Virus record (IMG/VR): IMGVR_UViG_3300025086_000018
Location: 1 to 63,514 of that record
Origin: a virus
Direction: 5' to 3' (one strand)
DNA length: 63,514 nt
The stretch's first letter is position 1; every line of letters begins with the position of its first letter. The notes under the pieces are model-generated. The model was not told the origin of the DNA and made no database searches. It saw only the letters and a program-made list of their open reading frames with translations. The position numbers and the translations under genes were made by a program. Below, piece by piece: positions 7,634-16,900 of this stretch.

Positions 7634-8063
7634 AAAGCGTGGTCCTGTTAGAGCCAAGAAAAAAATTGTAGATGGTATAGAGTTTAAGTCAGGATTAGAG
7701 GCTTACATGTATACGGCTTTAAAAGATGCTGATATACAAGCAGAATATGAGGGGACAACATTTGAATTAGTCCCCTCATTTGTCTCGCCTAATAAAAGCT
7801 ATGAGCGAACAGGAAACGGAAAAGGAGAATTTAAAGATAGGGGTAATAAAAAAATTCTTAATCTTAAATACACACCTGATTTCATTGGTAATAACTTTGT
7901 CATTGAATGTAAGGGTAGAGCCAATGAATCTTTTCCTCTTAGGTGGAAGCTGTTTAAAAAATACATGGCGAAAAATTATCCTACTACAACATTGTATAAA
8001 CCACAAAATCAAAAAGAATGCGACGAAACCGTGAGCTTAATTCTTGGGAAAAGAAAGATCTAG
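7611..8063 (+). CDS. T7-type endonuclease I (Holliday junction resolvase)
   Basis: The protein has 150 residues with the endonuclease I catalytic layout: E30 (KSGLEAYMY), D90 (YTPDF), and E99/K101 (VIECKG), matching T7 gp3 E20, D55, E65 and K67. A basic N-terminus (RRKKRGPVRAKKK) fits DNA contact. It resolves branched DNA before packaging and can break down host DNA. The insertion between E30 and D90 is longer than in T7. It overlaps both neighbours, so the block is translationally coupled. Confidence 0.85.
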   Translation: MSRILRRKKRGPVRAKKKIVDGIEFKSGLEAYMYTALKDADIQAEYEGTTFELVPSFVSPNKSYERTGNGKGEFKDRGNKKILNLKYTPDFIGNNFVIECKGRANESFPLRWKLFKKYMAKNYPTTTLYKPQNQKECDETVSLILGKRKI

Positions 8064-8185
8064 CTAGACGTAAATACTCTGAAAGACAATTACAAAAGTT
8101 TATTGAATGGAGTATAACAAGCAGAGGTTATTTAAAATATAAAGACTTAATAGAGTTTAGTAAAAAATATGATATACATAATTGA
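8018..8185 (+). CDS. Small basic protein, 55 aa
   Basis: The frame starts inside the endonuclease gene and ends 17 bases into the 2OG-oxygenase gene. The product (MRRNRELNSWEKKDLARRKY...) is Arg/Lys rich and predicted helical, and could bind nucleic acid. It fills the 105-base space between the two flanking genes. No family is recognised. Confidence 0.55.
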   Translation: MRRNRELNSWEKKDLARRKYSERQLQKFIEWSITSRGYLKYKDLIEFSKKYDIHN

Positions 8186-8732
8186 TAACTTCTTACGAAA
8201 TAATATTTTAAAAGCACTAAATAAATACTTAGTTAATTTTAAAGAAGTAGATACGGGCGATAAGAAATTTTGGATAATGAATCCACCAGAAGATTTTACT
8301 GCTTGGATGTGTGATAAAATATCTGTAATAGAAAATAAAAGAATAGAAAATATATTATCTTTCTTTAGAATAGCTACTGATGAATTAGATACAGACTGGA
8401 GAATACATTGTGACTCTATAATAAATGGACAACTACCTTCAAGAGCTATAGTTCTATACATGTCTGAACCTGGTTTAGATGAGTTAAATGGTACTGCTTT
8501 GTGGGAACATAAAGAATTAGGTTGTAGTCTACCAGTTGATCAGTTGACTTCAAAAAAATATGATGACTTAATTTTAAATGAGTCTAATAAATTAGACAAC
8601 TGGAAACTTAATACTGTAATTGGTTATAAAAAAAATAGACTAGTGTCTTATCCATCTAATTATTTTCACAGTAAATATCCTAATAAAAGTTGGGAAAAAG
8701 GAAGAAAAGTATTTGTAATGTTTTATAAATGA
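8169..8732 (+). CDS. 2-oxoglutarate/Fe(II)-dependent oxygenase-like protein
   Basis: The protein has 187 residues with the facial triad of the 2OG-Fe(II) superfamily: H80-x-D82 (WRIHCDS), the distal H167 (NYFHSKYP) and the 2OG-binding R179 (EKGRKVFVMFY). It probably hydroxylates a protein or nucleotide target. Such genes are common in marine phages with no settled role. It lies between endonuclease I and ribonucleotide reductase. A link with modified cytosine from the hydroxymethylase is only a hypothesis. Confidence 0.7.
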   Translation: MIYIIDNFLRNNILKALNKYLVNFKEVDTGDKKFWIMNPPEDFTAWMCDKISVIENKRIENILSFFRIATDELDTDWRIHCDSIINGQLPSRAIVLYMSEPGLDELNGTALWEHKELGCSLPVDQLTSKKYDDLILNESNKLDNWKLNTVIGYKKNRLVSYPSNYFHSKYPNKSWEKGRKVFVMFYK

Positions 8733-8947
8733 AAGAACAAAGTTTAATTGAAATGAAAAATAAAATCCAGTCCTTGACTAATGTTATGGAACACATGATA
8801 CAAGAGCTAGATTATTTAAGAACCGTATCTTTTGGTACGTTAGAAACGATAAAGCAAATGTCAGAATATGATAATGCTTTAGGTAAAGTAAAAGAAAAAG
8901 TTAAAGAAGATAAAGAACATGGAGCTATCGAATCAGATACTAAGTGA
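8729..8947 (+). CDS. Coiled-coil hypothetical protein, 72 aa
   Basis: Coupled by ATGA to the oxygenase stop, this protein (MKEQSLIEMKNKIQSLTNVM...) has heptad-like spacing of Leu, Ile and Met and a very Lys/Glu-rich second half. It reads like a short coiled coil. It overlaps the reductase start by 29 bases. No family is recognised. Confidence 0.6.
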   Translation: MKEQSLIEMKNKIQSLTNVMEHMIQELDYLRTVSFGTLETIKQMSEYDNALGKVKEKVKEDKEHGAIESDTK

Positions 8948-10781
8948 TATTACCGTTTACATGAAGTACGCTAAGTACTTACCAAAATTAAACCGAAGAG
9001 AAACATGGCATGAACTTGTTACTAGAAATAAAGACATGCATATTAAAAAGTATCCTGATTTAAAAGACCAGATCGAAGAAACATATAAATTAGTTTATGA
9101 AAAGAAAGTTTTACCTTCTATGCGATCGCTACAATTTGGTGGTAAACCTATTGAGATTAGTCCTAATAGGGTATATAATTGCGCATATCTACCTATCGAT
9201 AGTGTTGATTCGTTTAATGAGATAATGTTTTTATTATTAGGTGGTACTGGTGTAGGTTACTCAGTACAGAAACATCACGTTGACAAACTACCTATGATTA
9301 GTAAACCTTATGAAAAAAGAACTAGAAGATTTTTAATAGGTGACTCAATTGAAGGTTGGGCTGATGCTATTAAAGTATTAATGAAATCATATCTTGGTGA
9401 CAAAAGAAGTTCACGTATAGAGTTTGACTACTCTGATATACGCCCTAAGGGTGCAATGTTAGTAACGTCTGGTGGTAAAGCACCTGGACCTCAACCACTG
9501 AAAGAATGTATAGTAAAAATAACAGGAGTCTTAGATTCAAAGGAGGAAACAGATACGCTCTCCACTATAGAAACACACGATATAGTTTGCCATATTGCAG
9601 ACGCTGTCTTAGCTGGTGGGATTCGTCGAGCAGCTCTTATAAGCTTGTTCTCAGCGGACGACGACGAGATGATCTCAGCGAAGTCTGGAAATTGGTGGGA
9701 AACAAACCCACAAAGAGGTAGAGCTAATAACTCTGCTGTACTTATGAGACATAAAATAACTAAAGAGTTTTTTATGGATCTGTGGAAACGTGTAGAACTA
9801 TCAGGAGCAGGTGAACCTGGAATATATTTTAACAACGACAAAGACTGGGGTACAAACCCTTGTTGTGAAATAGCTTTACGACCATATCAGTTTTGTAACC
9901 TATGTGAAGTAAATGCTAGTGATATTGAATCACAAGATGAGTTAAACAACAGAGTGAAAGCAGCTGCGTTTATAGGAACGTTACAAGCTGGATATACGGA
10001 CTTTCACTACTTAAGAGACGTATGGAAAGAAACAACAGAAAAAGAAGCATTAATAGGAGTGTCGATGACGGGTATAGGATCTGGCAGGGTGTTAGGATAC
10101 GACATGCAGAAAGCCGCTCAATTAGTAAAACGAGAAAACGCAAGAGTCGCCAAAGCGATTGGGATTAATAATGCTGCAAGATGCACAACCGTGAAGCCTG
10201 CAGGGACAACATCTCTGGCGCTAGGAACCTCATCTGGTATTCACGCATGGCACAATGATTATTATCTGCGTAGGATCAGGGTTGGTAAAAACGAAAGTAT
10301 ATACAAATACTTAGTTGAGAACCATCCATTATTGGTTGAAGATGAGTTTTTCAGACCTCATGACACAGCTGTAATTAGTATACCACAGAAAGCTCCGGCT
10401 GGATCTATACTTAGAACTGAATCACCTTTTCAATTACTTGAACGTATAAAGAAGGTTGCTACAGAGTGGGTTGCACCTGGTCATAGAAAAGGATCTAACA
10501 CTCACAATGTTTCTGCTACGGTCAGTTTAAAAGCTGAAGAGTGGGAAGACGCAGGTGAATGGATGTGGGATAACAGAAAACACTATAATGGTTTATCTGT
10601 ATTACCATTTGATGGTGGAACATATACTCAAGCCCCTTTCGAGGACATTGATGAAGGAACCTACATAAATAGGTTACAACATTTAAAAGATATAAATTTA
10701 GAACATGTTATCGAAACTGAAGACAACACTGATCTTAGTGGTGAGCTTGCTTGCGCTGGTGGTGCTTGTGAAATTACTTAA
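8919..10781 (+). CDS. nrdJ: Class II (B12-dependent) ribonucleoside-triphosphate reductase
   Basis: This 620-residue enzyme reduces ribonucleotides to deoxyribonucleotides for phage DNA. Signatures are LPSMRSLQFGGKP and LLLGGTGVGYSVQ in the N-terminal third, NPCCEIALRP near residue 312, NLCEVN just after, and VKPAGTTSLALGTSSGIH near residue 425. The C-terminal tail ends C612-AGGA-C617, the redox pair that shuttles electrons from a thioredoxin-like donor. No NrdB-type partner is present, as expected for a single-subunit cobalamin enzyme of the Lactobacillus type (which has about 740 residues). A CxxC micropeptide frame and a terminator follow. Confidence 0.9.
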   Translation: MELSNQILSDITVYMKYAKYLPKLNRRETWHELVTRNKDMHIKKYPDLKDQIEETYKLVYEKKVLPSMRSLQFGGKPIEISPNRVYNCAYLPIDSVDSFNEIMFLLLGGTGVGYSVQKHHVDKLPMISKPYEKRTRRFLIGDSIEGWADAIKVLMKSYLGDKRSSRIEFDYSDIRPKGAMLVTSGGKAPGPQPLKECIVKITGVLDSKEETDTLSTIETHDIVCHIADAVLAGGIRRAALISLFSADDDEMISAKSGNWWETNPQRGRANNSAVLMRHKITKEFFMDLWKRVELSGAGEPGIYFNNDKDWGTNPCCEIALRPYQFCNLCEVNASDIESQDELNNRVKAAAFIGTLQAGYTDFHYLRDVWKETTEKEALIGVSMTGIGSGRVLGYDMQKAAQLVKRENARVAKAIGINNAARCTTVKPAGTTSLALGTSSGIHAWHNDYYLRRIRVGKNESIYKYLVENHPLLVEDEFFRPHDTAVISIPQKAPAGSILRTESPFQLLERIKKVATEWVAPGHRKGSNTHNVSATVSLKAEEWEDAGEWMWDNRKHYNGLSVLPFDGGTYTQAPFEDIDEGTYINRLQHLKDINLEHVIETEDNTDLSGELACAGGACEIT

Positions 10782-10798
10782 TTTTTAAAACAAATATT

Positions 10799-10837
10799 AT
10801 GTGTCCATATTGTAATGGCTACTGTGGTAGCTGCTAA
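10799..10837 (+). CDS. Cysteine-rich 12-residue peptide (CPYC and CGSC)
   Basis: The 13-codon frame encodes MCPYCNGYCGSC. It starts 17 bases after the reductase stop and ends just before the terminator hairpin. CPYC is the classic glutaredoxin/NrdH active site, and a second CxxC ends the peptide. Being next to a reductase that needs a dithiol donor makes a redox or metal-binding role attractive. It is too short to be a folded redoxin, and expression is unproven. Confidence 0.4.
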   Translation: MCPYCNGYCGSC

Positions 10838-10840
10838 ATA

Positions 10841-10870
10841 AAAAAGGGAGGTCTTGCGGCCTCCCTTTTT
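10841..10870. terminator. Bidirectional Rho-independent terminator between converging arms
   Basis: GGGAGGTC (846-853) pairs with GGCCTCCC (858-865) around a TTGC loop, with five As before and five Ts after. It can stop both the rightward reductase transcript and the leftward late transcript, which ends just after the 2,988-residue gene at 10914. Confidence 0.9.
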
Positions 10871-10913
10871 GGTTACAGGAACTTTGGGTATGGTGCCCAG
10901 TTTGTTTGTTCCT

Positions 10914-13900
10914 TTATCTTTTTCTTACTGTAACTTTTCTTTTCTTTCTATTCCCAGACTTTTGCCTTGCGGTAAGTTTGGGTTTTTTCTTTTTAGTAGT
11001 TTTAGTAGACGAGGTTTTTTCTTCTAACGACCAACTAGGCCAACCTAATAACATTGCTACTGATTGCCACCACTCTGTTTCTTCGTTCATAGCAGAGTTT
11101 ATATTATCAAACTTTTGAAGTACTCTATCTAAAGGTAAATTAGTAGTAGCTGATATAACTTTAGCTGCAGCATCATAAGCAGGGTTATCTAAACTAAACC
11201 CTTTATCAAACATTTCTTGTCTACGTTTCTTACTATCAAACAGCCACAACGCTTGTCTCATACGAGATATCTTAGAACTTATTGGTGGAGAAAACTGTAG
11301 TAACTTCCAAACAGAATCTACATACTCAGGCCTTGATCTACCTGATCTTTCATATATATCGTATATAAAATTCTTAATAACAGATACTGCTGTTCCTCCC
11401 ATACCTAGTCCACGTAAAGTAGAATCTAACATACCATTAGCTGTTTTTAAATACTTCTTATTCTTTTCTTCTTCATCATCTCCATCACCAAATCCTAGAG
11501 CAAATACAGCTTGTTGTAAAGCATTGAATATAATATTTTGAATTACACCGTAGTATATTATTTTACTTATATTAGTTTTTCTATCACCTCTGCCATTGAC
11601 TAAATCTTGAAAAGCTCTTTTCTGTATACGAGCATACTGCATAGGTGTATTAGCAAACATAAGTATTAAACGACCAGCGTCACTAGCTTGTTGTTGAGAT
11701 ATTTTATCAGGTCTACTAGACTGCTGGTTTTCCTCAGCAATCTCTCTGAATTCCTGCATAGCCTGCGCTTCAGCATCTTTGAGCTTCATTCCATCTTCGA
11801 CTAAACTATTTATTCTATTTCTATAAAACGTAGCACCACCCGAAGCTATAGCAAAACTATCTGCATATTGAGTAGGTAAATAACCTTTTTGTAATATGTA
11901 ATTTAAAACTGCTTTAGCTTTATTCTGTGACGTTTTAGCAGCATCAGCTATTTCACTTTCAGATATATTAATTCTTAAACCATTACGTCTATCCATTAAG
12001 AAGTCTGAGTTCATTAGCTTTTTGAAATCACTCCAGTACTGAGGTTGATTAGCAAAAGCTTTACCTGCTTGTATAGGATTATTAAAACTCCAGTTCATAA
12101 AGTTTATACTAGATATAGTTTGAAGCACAGCTGATCTCATGTTAAAGAACATTATAGCTCCATTACTAGCATTGATGTAATCGAGTATTTTATTACTTAA
12201 CCTATTACCACTAGACAATCTGTTCTTACCAGACTTCATTCTACTTAAAACATTTTCTAATGCTTCTCTATACTTAGCTCCATATATAGCTTCTAGCTTA
12301 TTTAAATTATCTTGATTATATATTTGATCAACATTATTCTGCCATTGCTCTAAGAACTTATCTCTTTTAGTTGTATTAAGTAGATCTAGTAAATCTGTAG
12401 TTATAGTACCTACTAACCAGCTTTGCCCTGGCTTACCATATCCATCACCTTTTGTTATAGTTAATATTTGATCTGCAAAAACTTTTAATTGAGGATCATT
12501 TTCTACTATATCAGATAATTCTTTTGAATCTGTATCAGATAGTCCAGGTACTTTTTGTCCTGTCTTATTCCATAAGTAAACTCTAACTGCTTGTTCATTA
12601 GTAAAACCAGAGTCTGTCTTTTTTCTTAAATTAGCAGGTACATTTAATTTTTTCTTTAAAGCATTAAAGTCTTTCATTAAATTTAACCTAGCAGTAGAAA
12701 AATTATCCATCGCTCTAGCATATGGATCTAATACATGTTGCTTGTACCAAGCCATCTGTGCATCACCTAAAGCTCCTTTAGCTAAGGTCTTATATATTAA
12801 TCCTTGAAAATCTTCAGCTGAATAAGGTATCCAGAATTTACCTTTACCTTTGTTAGCGCCTCTTACTTGAGCTTTAGCTTTAGAATATTTCTTTTGTTTA
12901 CCTATACCTGTAGTGTTTTCTAACAGCTTATTAAAATCACTATTTAAGTTCTTTGATTCTAACACGTGTGCTTGCTGTACTTTAGACTTAACATCTATGA
13001 CATCAAGAGCATCTTGAACTGCTTTAACATTTTGATAAGCATCATCTGCAAAGTAGAAATCATTAAACCCTTCAGCTGCTTTATCTATTATCCAATTAGC
13101 TTTTGCTTCACCTGATGAATTACCTAATCCTACTATGTTTTCTTTTTTAAATTCTAAACCTTCTGATTTTAAAAATTCATATATAGCTTCTTGAGCTTGC
13201 GGTGATCTAGCTGTAAGAACATATAAGTCTTCATTACCTCTAGAGTTTTTAATAGTTTCAGCTACTTTAAACAATGGTCCACGTTTACCTTCTTTTACTA
13301 TATCAAAGTCAGAAAAATCCATTACAGCTCCTTCTTGAACTAGTCTAGCTCCGTCACTAGCAAATTGTTCTGCTGTTAATTCTCCTTGAGATCCATCTTT
13401 TTTAGTGTAAAATACTTTACTATTTGTTTGAGCAAGTGTATCATCAAAATCAAATACTCTTATTTTCTTATTAGTTTTCTTAGTCTTTCTAGCGTTTGCT
13501 AAAGCTTCATCTATAGTCTTTGCTTTGCTTAGTATATCTTCAGGACTCATGTTGTCATCAACATTAAGAACTTTAGATTCATTAAGCATTGAAACGTTTT
13601 CATTAGCAGACTTTTGTATGTCACTAGCTAGTGGTAAGAAAGCGTCTAACTCTGCCTTAGCATCTTCTATTGACTTACCATTTTCAACTTCAGCAACTAA
13701 ATTGTTTTGGAAAGCAACTACAGCTGTATTGTTTTTAAGTCTACCAGGCACAGGTAATCCATAATCTTCCATCATAGATTTACCACTAATTAGATTTGTT
13801 ATAGTATTACCGTTAATACCAGCTTTAGATAATCTTATTATTGGATCATTAAATATACTATAACCAGTAGGTATAGTAGCATCTAACTTAGCCATATCTA

Positions 13901-16900
13901 ATAATTCATCTGAAGCTTTTGATAGCTGAGTCTGTGAATAGTTTTTTCTAATAAAAGGAAATATTTCGTCTACATTTTTATTAACTATAGCTCCTATAAG
14001 CGTAGCACCTATTACAGATGCTGGTGGATTATGTTCTTCTCTATATTTCTCTCCTGTTCTTTGTTTCTTAGACTTACCATACTCCATGACATCAGAAACA
14101 TTATCAAACCTAGCAGCAATTTTTATTAGTCCAGCAGTTGCTTGATATCCTTGAGCAATAAGCAAAGCTGCTAGAGCTGGATTCATTCCCTCTTTCACAG
14201 CGTTACCTAATTGTTTAGAAACATCTTCAAGAATATCCATGTTCATATCACTTTGTGGTTTATTCTTGTTAAACTCTTTTCGAGTAATCTTTCCTTTGAC
14301 CCTTATTCTTTTTGGTTTTTGTTTGTCGTCTCTTGCCTCTGCAGCTTTTAGCGCTGCTATATACGCAGGATCAGTAACACCATAATATAATCTACCTCTT
14401 TGTGCAACTAAATTAGTTAACGGTAAACCTTCCTTATCAACCGGTGGCGAAAAAGTTTTATTACCATTTTTATCTATACCTTTTTCTACACCTTTAGCAA
14501 ACTTCCCATTAGTTAACTTATACCAAACATCTCCTTTAACTGCTTTAATATTATTATCTGCAAGATACATATCTAGCATAGGTACCTTACCAACTCTCAT
14601 TCTAATAGCACCAGATGAAGCTGGCATAGCTGCTTTAAATACATTAGAACTTAAACCATATTTTACTATAGCTTCTAGTATTGCTATTTGTTTACCTATT
14701 CTATTCTCATCATTAACAGTTATCTTAGGTAATCCTAGTATCTTAGCAACATCATTAATAGATCTAGCATTAGAAAGTTTATCATATAATTTTCTTTGCT
14801 CTGGTGTTACTTTATTTAAAGACTCAGAGAACATTACTTGAGCTTTACCTTCAGCCAAAGCTTGTGGTATATCTCTACCTCGTTTTTCTAATTCAGCTCT
14901 TACTTCTTGATTAGAAAGCATACGCTCTGTTTGAGCTACTAAAGCTTTTATTCTAGCACTAGTATTTCTATCACTTATATTAGGTGTACCAGCTGGAGTA
15001 ATACCAAATATTTCTTTAAACTGAGATTGAGTTATGTCATTACGTTTTTCTTGAACAGCAAGTCCAGCTTTACTACCTGTAACGGACATTGCTACTCTTT
15101 TCGTTTTCTTATATAACTTATCTAATAAAACCTTTTGAACACCAGTTGAAGTACCACTACGGGTTGCACCCTCAGGCATCATCGTCATTAAAGCTTCTAC
15201 ATTTTTGTTGATAAAGTTTTGAGCATTAGCTACATCTCCTTTAGTTAAGTTACCTGTTTTAGGTTTTATACCAAACAACTCTTGAACTTTATCAATAGCT
15301 ATATTTTTTAAGGTTTTAAAATCTAAATCTGCTATAGGTAAATTATCTATTTCACTTTTAATTTCTTGTACAGCTTGATCTAATGTTTCTTTTTGATCCT
15401 CATTAGTAACTAACCTGTTTGCCAATTTAATTCCTCTTTGAGATTGATCTATTTTTTTGTTATCTTCTTTAACTATATCAGCGGTTTCTTCTGCGGCTAT
15501 ATCTTTAGCTTCTGTTATATCATCTGTAAACTCTTGGTCAAATGTATCTGTAGCTAACTTATTAGCCCTTAAATTTAGTCTATTACTTAAGAATTTATCT
15601 AAGTCTTGTTTGCTAGGATCAAACTCTTGTTGAATTAACGTACTAGCCATAGTAGTTAAATCATTTTTAAAGTCATCTCTTGTAACACCTTTTCTTAAAT
15701 CTTCTGGTACTTTGTCATATAATCTTCTAGTTGTAGACTCTATCATACCTCCTATGTCTTGACCAAACTTTGATCTAGTAATATCAGTAACAAAATTACC
15801 GTCTTTATCTTTAGCTAGATTCTCGTTTAAAAATCTTGTTCTACCAGATGGTTTAGACATGTCAAAGTCTTTAGACATTTCAGCTAAGCTAGAAGATTCT
15901 TTTACTTCTTCTTTCTTTTCGTCGTCATCTATTCTAGCTATGTCATATTTCTTAGCAGACTTTTGAAAACTATTTAAATAACCAAATACATCTTTACCCG
16001 TCTGCATTGGAAACAACCAAGCTTGATTAGATGGGTTAAATTTATTAACTAAGGTAGATAAAGTATTTTTAATACCATACATATTGTTTAAGCCAGAAGC
16101 TGTTAATACTCCTATGTTTACAAAATCCCCATATAAATTAAGTAATTCTTCAACATTAACTCCTTTATCTGTAGTGTATAATTCTTTTCTAGCATTAAAG
16201 TTATCGTACTGTTCTTGAGTTATTTTGTTTAACGCTAATTTTTCTTTCATTAAACCATCAAGCTCTGTTATAGCTGTATTAGCTTGTCCAACTACAACGT
16301 TATCTTTAACAATACCAGCTTTTCTATTTTGAATATGTAACAACTCATGCATTGGTGCTACTGCAGCTATCTCAGATTCAGTTATTAAATCTGTGTTAGC
16401 CATACCTCGTTTTATGTTTTCTTGAAATATAAATATATCGTTACCAATATTAGCCGCATTAGAACCCTTATCATAAGCAGCTACAACCGCTTTTGCATCA
16501 GCATCACTTAACCCTTTTCTTTTTAAACTTTCTATATCGGGTTTGTTTTCTCCTTCATATTTAGTAAAGCCACCATCATTCATAGCTTGATTCATTTCTA
16601 CAACATCAGTGTAAAAATCATTTAACCCCATATTATGTTCTAGTTGTGCTGGATCGGAATTGTCTTTAGCAGCTTCTTGTCTGTTTCTAGCTTCTCTTGA
16701 AAGTAAATCATTACGTCTAGCATCTACTTTTTTATACTCAGCAACTAACTTGTCTCTATTTTTTTTAGTTGCCTTAGATATACCTTGAGCAGCATTAGAT
16801 CTTATATCTTTTAATAGCTTTCTTTTTTTAGCATTAAGATTAAATAAAGATTTAACCTCAGTGTCGCTCATTCTAGCCAGCTTCTGAGTCTTCATAACGT

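Noticed and set aside
9491-9841. Open frames on both strands inside the ribonucleotide reductase gene
   Set aside because: They lie wholly within a strongly supported enzyme gene, have no motif and no leader, and their residues follow from reductase codons.
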